Below, piece after piece: positions 1-12,519 of a stretch of 64,000 nucleotides of DNA (positions are counted from its first letter, which is position 1; every line of letters starts with the position of its first letter). Both the position numbers and the translations under genes were made by a program. The stretch comes from Brachionus plicatilis (taxonomy: Eukaryota > Rotifera > Eurotatoria > Ploima > Brachionidae): contig QEOQ01000493.1 of NCBI GenBank assembly GCA_010279815.1, positions 580,259-644,258 on the forward strand, read 5' to 3'. The notes under the pieces are model-generated. The model worked only from the letters and a program-made list of their open reading frames with translations, ran no database searches and was not told the DNA's origin.

Positions 1-485
1 TTTTACAATTTTTCTGCCGACTAATTTAGAAGGAAAAAAATTCAAGTCTGTGTCAACCTTTAATTTATTTCCGAATAACAACAAAAAAAACGAAGATAAA
101 AATTGTAAAATTGAACTTTTACTTCAATTGATTACTCTCGATCACAAAACAACACAATTTGCATTGATTTATGTTTTTAAATTCATCAAAGACCTAGCTT
201 TAGAGATATTTTTTTTTTAAATGTTTCTGAGTGCACAAATAAAAAAAACAACATTTAAAAATTTGAAAACAACAAAAAATCTTTTCCCAATTTAGGAAAA
301 AAAAGAGCTGTTAAAAAATAATAAACAGTACAATACATGGCATAGAGTTTTTTTTATTTATTTTTTTTGTTTGTTAATTCCTGAAGGATCTTACGCTCAC
401 TCATTTAGTTTTGGTGCATTTTAAAAGTGACAAGGTGACAAAATATGATCGATTTTTTGTTAATTATTTTCTTTTCTATTCAAAG
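1..485. other. AT-rich non-coding, probably intron of CDC23
   Basis: No reading frame resembling the upstream TPR repeats of CDC23 is visible. The stretch is AT-rich with long A and T runs and ends in a pyrimidine-rich acceptor just before the first recognisable CDC23 exon. It is most simply an intron whose 5' exons lie outside the window. Confidence 0.5.
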
Positions 486-1229
486 AGTGTACGAAAAATT
501 AAACGAACCCATCAATGTAGCAATAGCTTATGATCAATTTTCTGAAGACCAAAAAATTCTTAAATCAAATTCAACAGTAAGTACATTTGTTGCTCATGAA
601 TTGAATGGAAAAATAAAAAAATTAATTAATTTTTGTTCAAGCTGCTGACTCAAGAGCTTAGTCAAGCTTATAAATATTTAGCTAACTTTTATTTGAAAAA
701 AATGAAATTAGACAATGCATACGACGCTGCCACAAAATGTCTTGAATTTGCCGAAGTAATCCCATTTGAGAACTCTCAATTGAATTAAATTAAATAGAAT
801 TTTATTTCAAATATTTACTTTTAGACTCGTCAAGAGGCACAAAGTATTCTAAGTCAAATAGCCCAGTCGAGAAACGCGCTCAGAGAACAAGAGCAGTCAG
901 CTGCGGGCTCATCGGCCAACGTTGACATGGAAATGGGCACAAGTCGTCCATCTCAAAGCGACAATCTGCTCAATGCCAACCAAGTAAATGAACGTGCCTT
1001 GTCTCCTTCGCTCATAGCACTCGACAATTCAGACAATCCAAACATAAACGACACAAACACTTCCATGATGAATTTTGCTCCGAATCAAATGGCTGAGCGC
1101 AATCAAGCACCTTCGTCATCGTCCGAGCTGCCCACCAACTCGAACAGCTCTCAAATTCAGCATGACAGTGACTCCGAGTCCGAGCATTTTTTCTCCAATT
1201 TTAATATAAAAAAAAGATCTTTAAATTAA
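486..1229 (+). CDS. CDC23: Anaphase-promoting complex subunit CDC23 (APC8), C-terminal exons
   Basis: This is a 5'-partial gene with three exons, about 486-576, 642-755 and 825-1229, joined in phase 0 across introns of 65 and 69 bp with GT/AG ends. The middle exon encodes a TPR-like helix pair (AYKYLANFYLKKMKLDNAYD, then CLEFAE) and the next continues TRQEAQSILSQI. This is the pattern at the end of the CDC23 TPR superhelix. In the family, CDC23 is a scaffold TPR subunit of the APC/C ubiquitin ligase in the nucleus. After the last TPR comes a tail of about 115 residues rich in Ser, Asn, Gln and acidic residues, which is not conserved. Upstream exons are not in the window. The 5' boundary of the first exon could be 486 or 488. 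Confidence 0.85.
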
Positions 1230-1472
1230 ATTTTTTTTCTCATTTTTCTTTTTATATTTTGGACTCGATTGTAAAAATTAAGCTTAATTTCTATTAAAAC
1301 TAATAAAACGTATTTAATAATAAAAAAATTAAAAAACAAAATAAAAAAGTACAAGTTAGTTTTAACTGCTGGGTTTTGACACTCAGCTAATGTTGACTAT
1401 ATAAACTATTTTTTTCTAGATTTTCAATTTCGAGACAGTTTAATTCATTTTTTGGCACATAGAACTAAAAAA

Positions 1473-1980
1473 ATGTCTAGAGAAAATCAGAAACCAGCTA
1501 AGCGTTTAAAACGAAACGATTTGATAGCTCAACGAGAAAGACAAAAGCTAAAGCACAAATTGAACAAAGAAATGAGAAAAGAACGCAAGTTGAATATAAA
1601 CGAAACTAAACTTGACTCAAAAAAAATTATCAACGAGCAAGACAAAGTGTCCAATGCTAATGAAACAAAGCCAAGGGTGCCCAAGGTGTCTTCGTATAAA
1701 AAAGCTCAAATGGAATATGAGCGCAAAGAGGCTGAAAAAAAAAACAAAATTGAGGTATTATATCACTAAATTTAATGTTTATTTAATGTTTATTTGGTGT
1801 TTGTTTGGTATCAAGGAGGCGAAAAAATGTCACCAAGAAAAACAAAACGCTTTGAAAAATTATAAAAAATCTAAAAAGAAAAAATTTAGAAATTTATGCA
1901 AAAAAACAAAGAATGGGCAAATATTGATGGGCCGTCAAATCGACACATTACTTGACAAAATTGAAAAAAACAATAAATAA
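1473..1980 (+). CDS. FYV7/CCDC59-like rRNA-processing protein
   Basis: Two exons, 1473-1754 and 1816-1980, are joined in phase 0 across a 61-bp intron and give 148 residues. I chose the ATG at 1473; the open frame extends slightly upstream but only from a TTG. The protein is very Lys/Arg/Glu-rich with a long charged helix. Its end (NLCKKTKNGQ, then GRQIDTLLDKIE) matches the C-terminal signature of the FYV7/TAP26 (CCDC59) family. Yeast Fyv7 works in small-subunit rRNA processing and vertebrate CCDC59 was described as a TTF1-associated protein, so a nucleolar role is inferred. It lies 243 bp after CDC23 on the same strand. Assignment rests on composition plus the short C-terminal motif. Confidence 0.7.
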
Positions 1981-3714
1981 AACATTAATCTTATTTTTTC
2001 GTTTTCTTTTATTTTTATTTATTATTTGTTTATGTCAAATCCTCCAATTCCCTAGCAAAAAATAAATATTCGTATCGATTTTATTTAATTTGAAGACAAT
2101 CTAAAAATAAAATCAAAAGTGATCATTTCTAAAAAACTATTTATTGTGGAAAAATAATAAAACAATAATTATCACAAAGTCATTTATATTTTGATAAAAA
2201 TATTTTAAAATTTCTTTTTTTAAAATTGATATAAAAAAGGCTACATTTTTGCGCATTTCTTTGAAATATAACAATTTCGTTTGATAGACTTTTTTTTTAA
2301 TATATTTAAGATGTTTTTTTCTCTAGATCTTTAGAATCTACCATTTCTTCAATAAATAATATAATTATAAATTTAAATAGAATCAGAACTAAATAAATTA
2401 GAACTAAATAAAATAACTCAATTTGTTATTTTTTTGTTTTTCTTTTGATTAAGATTTTTGTTTCTCTAAGTGCACTTTTAAATGTGTAATGAGCCCAATG
2501 ATTAGTTGTTATTTGAAAACAATAAAAACGATATTATTCTTAGGTATATAGCTATTGAACAAAAAAATGCCGATTAAAATTCACAATTACTTTTTCTAAA
2601 CTAGTAATTAAAAATGTTACTTTTAATAAAAAAAAGGAAATATTAATATTTATATTGAATTAACTTAATAATCAATATTCTACGTATAAAATAAAATTGA
2701 TTTATACAATTTTTAATTATTTCTCTATTTTTTTTAATTAATCGGATTTTGTAGTGATTTTTAATTCCGTAATTTTTAAACAAGAAATTGGAAAAGTTGA
2801 CACCTTGAAAAGTATTTTGAAAACACTTTTGCAATTATTTCTTGTTTAAAATCTTAAAAATAACATTATAATATTGATTTAAATTATGAATGTATTAATT
2901 AATTTTCAATCTCTGTTTAATACGGATCAGGTACTTTTTATTATAATCTGCTTTGGAAGTAGATACACCAATATGATACATTTTAATTATGAAATATTTT
3001 CTTTTGAAAAAATTCAACCAGTGTGACTTAGAGATTGTTAACTATTTTAAATTGGATTTTAATTTCAAAATTCTAAATAAAATAAAGCAAAATTTTTGAA
3101 AATTTTATTTTTGTTCATAAAAAAATTAAAAATTTGAATTCATCAAAATCATTTTTGCAGTCATAAACTGAGAATTTTTTTTTATTTATTGGAGCTATTC
3201 TAGGTAATTTCATTGTATTCCAATATTATCATTCTTATATTGTTGTGAATAAATTATTATATTGAATAGAATTTTTATTGTATTGAAAGAATAAAATTCC
3301 AAAAAAATGTCAAATTTTTCAAATTAATTGATTTTTTTTTCTTCAATTCAATTTAAATAATATGTTCACGAAATGTAAATCAATCTGAAAAACACTTAAA
3401 TTCGCTGAAACAAAAACAACAAAATTCCGTGTTTCTACGATTAAAATTCACCGAAAGATTTCTTCTAATCGAAATTTTTCACTCAAAAAAGTCACTCAAA
3501 AGAAAATTTTTGCTTTTATTTCTTTTCAATTAGAAACTAGAAAAAGCATATTTCATCAAATAAAATCAAATAGAACTAAAAGAAGAAACTTGGCATAGTA
3601 AAATTTTTGATCAATTTTCAATTTTCTCTTTTTGATCAAAAATTTAAAATGCGTAATTTATTTGCATTGCAGAATTTACGATAAAGGGATTTTATGATAA
3701 TTTATAGTGTTGGG

Positions 3715-3865
3715 AACAGTACAAACGGCCATTGATGCGGCCAAAATTTTTTTAAACCGCGAACAAGACAGCCTAGACGGACGGCCACTTTGGCGGGCAG
3801 GCCGGTGGCCAAAAATTTGGACCGCTGAGTTGGCCGGCCAAATCAAAGACGGATGACGATATTTG
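3715..3865. repeat. GC-rich patch with GGCC-type inverted motifs
   Basis: In otherwise very AT-rich DNA, about 150 bp carry repeated GGCCAAAATTT and TTGGCCGGCCAA motifs in both orientations, so the strand can fold on itself. No sustained reading frame with protein character is present. It looks like a remnant of a repeat with a foreign base composition. Confidence 0.4.
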
Positions 3866-4650
3866 CGATCAAACCATATCATCGAAAAAAATTTCCTTAA
3901 GAGTAAAAAAATTGGCAAAAATTTTTTACCTACCTAAAACCTAAACCCATACCATAATTAACGTAAATTACCGTAAAATACCAAAAGAAAAAGTTCAGAA
4001 ATTTGTTTTTATTTGGATTTTTTTTCTCAAAAAAAATTTATTTATTTGCTTTAAAACTTCTTACTAAAATCTAAAAAAAAAATTAATCAAAGGATAATAA
4101 AAAACATAAAATAGAATAAAAAAAATAAAATAAAAACGAAATAAGTTAAAATATAAAAATTGGAAAAGTAATAACAAAAGCTATGTGTTTAAGTATTGAA
4201 CAGTTCGGGGAAGAATTAAGAAATGATAAATATCTTTCGCTCGATTGAAAAGCGATTACTTTTTTTTCAAACTTTTCAATTTTTAGTTTTAACCGTAGAA
4301 ATTAAGTGAATTTTTTTGGTACTTGTCGAAATTGTGCAAAAAAAAATAAAACATTTTCTAAATATTTGCAAAAATATTTTCACAAATGTAATCTGATTTT
4401 TATGTTTACAATATTTATATGGCGTAATTTTTAAAATAAATAAAAATAATTTAATGATCAATTAATTAATCAAAAAGTTCTATTGAATTCAAAATAAATT
4501 AATTTTTTAATTAGTTTAATTAAAAACAACAAAAAAATAAGTTTGCTGATCAAGAACCAAATAGTTGATGGCAAAATTTTGAACATTTTATTTAAATTAA
4601 AAATTCAATTGGTATAATATTTTATTTATGTTCACAAAAAAAAATTAAAT

Positions 4651-4720
4651 NNNNNNNNNNNNNNNNNNNNNNNNNNNNNNNNNNNNNNNNNNNNNNNNNN
4701 NNNNNNNNNNNNNNNNNNNN
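4651..4720. other. Assembly gap (70 N)
   Basis: This is a run of undetermined bases in the intergenic region 3' of the GPCR gene. Nothing can be said of its content. Confidence 0.99.
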
Positions 4721-4795
4721 AAAAAAAGAAAAAACAAGCAAACCTCATTTTACTAAAATAAACAAAAAAACAAAATGATTTTGTTTATTTTGTGA

Positions 4796-6310
4796 TCACG
4801 CTAATGTTTCGCTATTTTTTCTATTTAACAAAATTTTTCGATTAAAGTTTTGCTGACTAATTGAATAGTGATTGTAAATTGAATTTTTGGACAAGCTCGG
4901 ATTGTAAGACGTGTTGAAGTGAGCTCTGGACATAAGCATTGGCTTCTTGTTAGACGATGATGACGAAGACGACCACCACGACCAAGATTTGAACAATGCG
5001 AAAAACTCGCGTCGAAACGTTTTGCCTGTGACTGCGTACAAAAAAAAGTTAATCGAATGATTAAGATATTGCAGCACTATGAATATTCCTCGTGTGATTA
5101 CCAATGCGCGAGATTGGGACACTAGACCGGCTTGTTCGATTGTTTGCAGTGTGACAATGGGCGTTGATGTGACGAAAAAGGTGAGCGAAATGACCAGCAG
5201 CATTATGGTTAGGCGGCGATTGGCCGACGAAGTGGTTGACGTGTGCGCCGACAGGTTTGATGTAGACGAAATAATTGTCTGATTTTTTGGACTGGCCACA
5301 GTTAACAAATTTTGATGATAAATGCTCTTTGGCTTAGAGATGAGCGCCGCTGAATTCTTTTTCTCTCGTCTAAATTTGAACAAGTGAATTTTTTTTCTTC
5401 TCTCGTATTTGTTGTGCTTAATTTGTTGATTATCACTCGCTGTTTGACCATGTGAACTGTTCCTGACACTACCACTATTACCACCATTACCACCATCACC
5501 ATCATCACCACAACAACAACACGCCAAACACTCAAACGAAAATAGATAAAACGACTGATTAGTCGCATCATTAACACATCGATGAACCTTTATCTTGGGA
5601 TTGGTGCTACTGCTGCTGCTGTTCAATTTTTCGATGCTTTTGGACGCTTTTATCAAATTGTGAATTATTAAAATGTTGAATATGATGAGCAGACTTAAAG
5701 GTACGAACGAATAGATGCTGGCGTCGATCCATGGCCAAATTTTGAGCATCAAAAATTCGAATTGTGTGTTTTTGGGCTGACATCCGAGCTCGTCTGAATT
5801 GTTGCGTTTGAAGACCGAGTGTGAGAACAAAAAGTGAATATTGATTAGGAAAATGATGCATACAAGAACAAGAGTGTACAATTTGGCTCTTTTGACTGTG
5901 CATAGCCGATTGGCCTGAAGTGGCAAAGCGACAGCTATGAACCGCTCAATTGTCATTATCACCACGATCCACACACAAAAGTGAAACATACCGTAGAGCA
6001 GCAGACAAGCCAGCTTGCAAAAGTACTCAGATATTATCATTATGTTTATGTTCATGAACAAATAGAACCAATAGTTTAAGCAGCCGATCATTAGGACCAT
6101 TTCGTCGGCTACTGCCAATACTGCCATGTAGAAGTAAGTTGACTGGTGACGCATCTTTTTTCGTCTCATAACCAAAACAGTCAAAAAATTGCACACAGTG
6201 CCCACTAGAAAAATAAAAGGCAACAAGATAAACTCGACAATGTGCTCTTGTTTAGCTGATTTTATAGCCGGCTCGATCACCTCCAATGAGTCATTTTTAT
6301 TAGTCACCAT
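4796..6310 (-). CDS. Class A (rhodopsin-like) peptide-type GPCR, orphan
   Basis: Intronless gene of 504 residues starting at the ATG at 6310. Seven hydrophobic segments fit a rhodopsin-family receptor. TM1 carries GTVCN (Asn41) and TM2 carries LAVADE (Asp69). The Cys98/Cys177 pair fits the extracellular disulfide, and ERF (122-124) replaces DRY. TM6 has a Pro near 384 without the usual CWxP, and TM7 has NHSINFFLY (417-425) in place of NPxxY, followed by a helix-8 motif TGKTFRREFF. This TM7 form is common in protostome neuropeptide receptors, so the ligand is probably a peptide. The third intracellular loop is very long (about 221-365), low-complexity and contains a CCCC cluster and Gly/Asp runs. 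The ligand cannot be named from sequence. Confidence 0.85.
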   Translation of the reverse strand: MVTNKNDSLEVIEPAIKSAKQEHIVEFILLPFIFLVGTVCNFLTVLVMRRKKMRHQSTYFYMAVLAVADEMVLMIGCLNYWFYLFMNINIMIISEYFCKLACLLLYGMFHFCVWIVVIMTIERFIAVALPLQANRLCTVKRAKLYTLVLVCIIFLINIHFLFSHSVFKRNNSDELGCQPKNTQFEFLMLKIWPWIDASIYSFVPLSLLIIFNILIIHNLIKASKSIEKLNSSSSSTNPKIKVHRCVNDATNQSFYLFSFECLACCCCGDDGDGGNGGNSGSVRNSSHGQTASDNQQIKHNKYERRKKIHLFKFRREKKNSAALISKPKSIYHQNLLTVASPKNQTIISSTSNLSAHTSTTSSANRRLTIMLLVISLTFFVTSTPIVTLQTIEQAGLVSQSRALVITRGIFIVLQYLNHSINFFLYAVTGKTFRREFFALFKSWSWWSSSSSSSNKKPMLMSRAHFNTSYNPSLSKNSIYNHYSISQQNFNRKILLNRKNSETLA

Positions 6311-9054
6311 GATTCAAGTTGTCTGCTCTGTGTCTGCTCTGTTGCTTGTTCCACTCTCCTAATCAAATATAATTCTAATCAAATGACTAAACGTTTAACT
6401 TAGCTTCAGTTCTTTTTTCCTCTTATTCTTTTCCTCTTCTTCTGCTAGTTGTGTGTGTGTGCTATGTGTTGCGTGGTGAAAAAATAAAGAACAAAAAATC
6501 AATCAATTGTGAACTAGCCTTGATAAGTTTTGATTAAATAAATTGAAATTGACTTTTTTTCTCGAGCATTTTATCTATAAGTTATTAAAAAAAAATGAGA
6601 AAAGAAAAGAAAAAAAAGTCAAATTAAATAATATCTTTGTTTTAAAATAATTTCCGATTATCTTGTGATAGATCAAGTATTGGGCCCTTAATCAAGCATT
6701 AATCAAATTCGAGCAAATCGCAACAAGCAATTTTTTGCTTATCTATTTGTATCCTATGGTTTTTTAAATATTATATTTAATATTTATCAATAGACCAAAT
6801 TGTGGCCACGCCGAGATAATGCAATAATTTTTATTCAATTTTTTTTCTTCAAATTGAATTGAATTTTGCTCCTGCTAGCCAACAACAACAACTACATTGC
6901 TTCATTTCGTAGATTACTTTTGGTAGATCATGCTGGCCTACATAGAATGCGATACCAAATACTATAAACATATACAAACAATTTTATGCAATTAGATCTA
7001 TTTCAAATTACTGACAATTAAAATTTGTTCCAAATTGGGTAACATAAGAATTAATTTTCTATGCAAAGAAAATAAAAAACTATATGTGCCCATTTAATTT
7101 TTAAGATTTGGGAATTGATTTCTAAAAAAATTAAAAAAAAAAAAATTACTTTTAAAAATAATCTTATTAATTAATGTAAGTTTAATTACATCGGATTAGA
7201 TGTTTATTTGTTAAATCTTGCTTTTTAATTAATACATAAATCCTAATTTAAACCCAACAAAAAAATTTAAATATTTAATTATATTTAATTAAACAGTTGA
7301 TGCATTTCGATTATTTGCTTCAACCACACAACAAAATTTTGAGCTAATTTTTTTATTAACTTTATTGTTATTTCAGAGAGCTTATGGCCTATGCTTTTGA
7401 TATATGTTGTCCTGAAATGTGAGCACAAAAAGTTCGATTCAATTGTAAAACATCCTCATCATCAGTCTTAGAATTTGGATAAAGCTAAACGTTTTTTTTT
7501 TCAAATTGAATATGCGATTTGAACATTTATTTGAGATTTGTTAAAAGGTATCTTACAAAAATTATCAATTCAAATCAAACAATCTTGATTACTAATTCCC
7601 TGATGAGTTGGCAAAATAACCAATATTATCAAATAATTGAATGTATAAATAAAATTGGTTGTGATTGTGTTGGTTTAATCAGGCTTTCATTATATTCAAA
7701 CTTTTGAATTAAACTCATTTAAATGTAACGCTTCCCTAGAGTCAAATTTTATCATTAACATTTCTATTAATAAAATATTAGATTAAAATTTGAAAAATTG
7801 GGCCTTGTTGTTTCTTTATCGACATTTTAAAAACTTAATCAATGTTTTTTTTTCACGTTTGTGCACAGAAAATTACTTTTGAAAGAAATACTTGCATGAT
7901 CTCGTATTAATTTTGTGCCAAATGTTTTAATCAACATTTTTTGAGACCAAAAAAAACGAGAAAATTACAACATTTTATTTTTTTTTATAAATAAAAATTT
8001 CGTGAATAAATATTTCTCTTTTTTTTTATTTTTAGAGTCTCATTCATTTGATAAATTACATTTTAACTGAAAATGGAATAAAATTTTAATTTTTTTTAAA
8101 TATTATTAATTGGAAAATAATCAGATCTAATAACTTGGGCAAATATACTGTTTAAAACATGAAAAAAAAAAACAAGAAAAAAGAGCCAACGATACCTAGG
8201 ACACATTCAAACGATTGAATCTCAAATTCGAATGCTCAATTTAAATCAGTATTTTATTTTTGGTTTGATTGAGAACTGAACTTCTATTAAAATGTTCAAG
8301 AAGATTAAACTCTAGTAGATTTGTAGTTAGATAAAATGCTTTGTTGAAATGTTGCCTAGAAAAAAAGAAAAAAGTTCAATGTGAACATTAATCGAGAACA
8401 TTTATTTAATGCCTATTAATTCTTTAGCTTGAGTTGTCATCGAGTGTTTCCAACTCAGTTAAAAGTTTTAAAATGTCGATCATTGATCTATTTTTGTCGT
8501 TACCAATTGCTAAAAGAAAAGTTTTAACTTGTTGTTTTTTTTTTTTGTTGATCAAGTGAAATGGTAAAAAAAAATCTTGACTTTAAGCTTAATTTAGATA
8601 AAATGTTGAGCAAAGCACCTCAGTTTACTTTGGATTGTTTACACAACTATAATCGAAATCATTATATTTTAATTAGATATTAGATTGTAAATTAGGGTTA
8701 AATTGAACAGCATCAAACATGATACGGCATTAAATGATGGTACATTTTCCTCAACTAATCGCTTTGTTCGATTCTCTTGGGTGGGCCAAAACACAGAAAA
8801 TAAAAATAAAAAATTGGCATATTTTACTTGGTTGTTATTATTTTAAGTTTTTATTATTTAAATTTGGTTATCTATTAAAGCAGTGTTGTGTTTATGTTGT
8901 TCAATGAATTTGAGCGAAATGGCTGCTTCAGTGGAAAATAATCTGTACATAGAACAATAATTTAATCAAACCAAATAACGAAATAAATAAACAAAATAAA
9001 AATGAAAAGAAATAAGTAAATTTTAATTTCGAACCCTTATATTAATGAGATAAA

Positions 9055-9095
9055 TTTCTCTTTTCTCTATCTCTCTCTCTTTCTCTCTCTCTCTT
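9055..9095. repeat. CT-rich microsatellite
   Basis: An imperfect (TC)n tract of about 40 bp in the intergenic region, interrupted by short T runs. Confidence 0.85.
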
Positions 9096-10884
9096 CCATT
9101 TTTTTATATTCTCCTCACATCTATAAATCTATATATCGTTTCTATCATCTTTTTTTTTTCTTTTCTAATTCTTTGTCTGTCTGTTGAGTTATTATCTGTC
9201 AAGTACAATAAATAATTAAATAAATTTAAAATAATTTTTATTTAATTAATTTTTAAAAATATTGTATACTAGCTTTAGGCAATTTCGATCAAACAAACTC
9301 ATCCATTGACAGGTACACATTTAATTGATTTATTTTGAATGCCGCTGAAAAAAAATCTTTTTGACCTGAAAACATTTTGTTATCAAAAAAATTAAAAAAT
9401 CTCTCTCTCTTTCTCTTATGCTGTCTTAAATTACCATTTTAAATCTTTGGTAAAAGATATTATTCCAAAAATAAAAAAAGATTTTTATATTTGTTTTATA
9501 CAGTTTAATGTTGTTTAATACTTATATTAGAAATGGAATCATGCGCCCAAAAATCTCAACAATTAAATTAACCTTTAAGCAAGCAAGTTTTTTTTTATTA
9601 ACAATCAAAAAAAAAACGCTGAAACAGACTTGGATTATTTTTTAATCATTAGAAAATAAGTACTTGGCATCTTTGTGTCTTGATAAGAATTTAAAGCTTA
9701 AAATTTACATTTTATTAATTTAAGTAAATTAATCTGCCTAGTTAGCATCAGACTAAGACAGTTAGATGTCCCTTAATTTTAAAAGACGAAAAGCTAGGAA
9801 TATTATTATTGCTGTATCGCTACGAGTAGATCAAAAATATCAACTTTATAATTTAGGAATTATGGAATGATTTTGATTGATTAACTTAAGGTTTTGATAT
9901 TTTGATGATTTTTCAATAAATTTATCAATCAATCCATACGCATCTATCTAGATGTGACTTATTTTTTGATCCGCATTTGATTAATACCACAACTAATCAA
10001 CTATTAAATGTTAACAAATGAATAATTTTTGAATGTTCCAGCAGTCATTCTAATTGATTTAGTTCACAAAAGTTAGGAAATTGCCAAAACGCCCAAAGGG
10101 AGATCAATTAGAATATAACATGAGAGAAAAAAAAAATAAAGTTTTGATAGAATTTATTTAAATACAACATCAAATTGTGCTCGCATCCTTCGAAAAAAAA
10201 CTTCTTTATTTTGACATCAAACATAGAAAGATTTGGATAAATATTAACTCAAAAAATAAATTGTTTTTGTCTCTTCTTTTTCTCATTGAATCTTAAAATC
10301 TATTTTATTATTTGTTCAAAAAGCCATTTTAATATTTGCCGCTACACCCAGCTCTCTGGGCTCATAATAGTATAAATAATAATAACAACAATTTTAGCCA
10401 AAGCAAACAAATGTTTTATTCTCAACTAGAAAAAAAAAAAAGAAAAAAAACTAAAGAGCAAATTCAGTGATTCAGAATTCATTGAGAAGTATATTAATTG
10501 CATTTTAATGGTATCGGAATAATGCCATAAAAAATAAATTTGCATTAAGTCTTTCTTAATGACCAAGAGCATTTGTAAACGTAATAAAACAACGACATCA
10601 TTTTTATAAATTTTTAGATAGTTTAAGTATTATAAAAAAGCAAAGTCAGATGAAATGATTGAATTACTTGTCGAAATTGATATTTAATCTCCTAATTAAT
10701 TTTTTTCGTTTGCGATGTTTTCTTTAATTAGATACCTTGGAACAATAATTTAATTTCGATTCTTCGAATAAATCAAAAACAAAAAACGCCTAAAGTTCGC
10801 CTAAAAATTTTCTGTAATGATTTTTTTTGGCATTTGTTTATCTGAGACTTGCTCATTTAATTATGAAGGCTGAGATACAAAAAT

Positions 10885-10916
<32 letters not shown>

Positions 10917-10917
10917 A
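10885..10917. repeat. (CAGCAA)n microsatellite
   Basis: About five tandem copies of a 6-bp CAGCAA-type unit. There is no open frame around it, so it is not a polyglutamine tract of a visible gene. Confidence 0.85.
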
Positions 10918-11517
10918 TGACGATAAAAGAAATTATCTTTCAAATCTCAAAATGTTTTGATGTGATAAAATTATTGTGCCAAGTTTAATTGTTTGTGTCT
11001 GCAATCACTCGGCTAAATAAGTCACTTAGACTAATGTGAAATAATTGTTTATTTAGAAATATTTAGTTTACATATCAAAAAGCCTGGATCGAACAATTTG
11101 ATTTTTTTTTCATTTCCGTCTCTAATACTGGAAAAATATTTATCTGATCCGATATTTAACAATGCCTAAAAGCTTTTGACAATATTTTAAATATTTGATT
11201 TGTTTTGACAGCTAACAAAGAAAAAACTAAGAAAAAATAACAAAATTATTTACACTTCTTTGAATAATTAAATTAATTTTATTTTAATAATAATAACAAT
11301 ACTTAATTCAACTGAATTAAAAATAAAAAAAAAAAAAAAAACTTGTTCATGTTTTTGAGCGAGGCACGTTGCTTGGTTACAATAATAAACTAGAATTTCT
11401 CTTTTTTTATTTTTTTATAATTCCTATCGTTGATTGTTGAAACAACTTGGAGAAAAAGACTTAAAGTATAAAATTTCTAGCAATTGTTGTTTTTTAGAGG
11501 AATAAAATTTTGACAAA

Positions 11518-12414
11518 ATGGGCATTGAGTCAAATCGTTTGTTGGTCGATATAGAAAATTTGGCATTTTCAGGCGTAGTACTAAGCATTGAACAACGCGC
11601 TGCTTTGCAAACATCGCTCACAATTACAAGGGAACAATACAAGTTTAGCAAAATTTACTTTTGGGGAAAAATATTAGGCACAAAAGATGACTATTTTGTG
11701 GCCGTTGGCGTGGGTGAAAATGAACTTAAAAATCGTAGATTTTTATACAGCCATGATTGTATTAGATGGAAGCTTTTGAATCCACCAAACGAAGAACATT
11801 TTAACAAGCTAAAAATAGTTAAAGGAAGATTTACGGGCGATCCGAGTCACGAATTTGAATGCAAGACATACCGTTTGGTGGGCGAAGGCGAAGAAGAACA
11901 CTTGGAAGAAGATATAGTAATTTTGGTTTCGAAAAGTGTAGATTTTTTTTGTATCTAGACATTTTTTCTTTTCAAGACTCTGCTCAAAGAAGAGGACAGA
12001 CTAGCTGCAGTGATCAAGTCAATTGAGTCCGAGGCTCTTGTTGTGCCAAGATCGGCCTTTATTTTGCAGCCAACTGGTCAAGTGGTACGCAACAGACTTT
12101 TCGAAGGCTTGTCAGTAAATGAAGCGGCCAAATTCGGCAATTATTTCCACTTTAGAGATGCCATTTTACTCGAACAAAAGTCGCCGCTCTTCAGAGCAGA
12201 TTTAGACAAAGCCGTAGACTTTCTTGATCCCATAAACGAAGATCAACCCGAAGGATGTTGGAGTTTACAATTCGAGCGAGGATCGGCCTTAGCTTTGCTC
12301 AAAAGCCTTAAATGGCCAGGAGCTTCGTTTTTCCACGTACCAGAAACATCATCTTTTGGATTTTCATATTTTGGCGTCGGAGAAGAAAACAAGGACATAC
12401 CATTTATGCTCTGA
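11518..12414 (+). CDS. RSPH9: Radial spoke head protein 9 homolog
   Basis: Two exons: the first from the ATG at 11518 to about 11916 and the second 11977-12414, joined in phase 0 across a roughly 60-bp intron. The result is about 278 residues, close to the usual length. Conserved features include FWGKILG and VKGRFTGDPSHEFE in the first half. The second half has FEGLS, YFHFRD, DLDKAVDFLD, then WSLQFERGSAL, WPG and the C-terminal DIPFML. RSPH9 is a radial spoke head component of motile 9+2 axonemes. The exact donor is not certain: GTAATT after 11916 keeps the frame, and a GTTTCG a few codons later would also be in phase. Reading through the intron reaches a stop at once, so splicing is needed. 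The gene converges on the carrier gene, whose stop is 105 bp away. Confidence 0.93.
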
Positions 12415-12519
12415 GGAGAAAAAAAAAAGAAAAAATTTAAAAAAATGAAAAAATTTATTTTAATTTTTGTATTTTATTTAACAATGATTTTTTTTTTTTC
12501 TAAATAATAAAATTTTGGT

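Larger units (their letters stand above)
1981..4795. other. Intergenic, AT-rich; contains a short GC-rich patch and a gap
   Basis: I see no gene here. The sequence is dominated by A/T runs with scattered stops in all frames. It contains a GC-rich patch near 3.7-3.86 kb and the 70-bp N gap, listed separately. The segment at about 3615-3680 resembles one arm of the inverted repeat at 27855-28045, so repeat remnants are present. Confidence 0.6.
6311..11517. other. Long intergenic region, no gene seen
   Basis: About 5.2 kb of AT-rich sequence lie between the GPCR start and RSPH9. I found only short, compositionally biased reading frames and no recognisable protein, tRNA or rRNA. Two microsatellites are listed separately. 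The first few hundred bases upstream of 6310 presumably hold the GPCR promoter and 5' UTR, but no clear motif could be fixed. Confidence 0.6.

Noticed and set aside
5079..5903. Other-frame reading frames inside the GPCR
   Set aside because: The GPCR frame explains the region; the alternatives have no family features.
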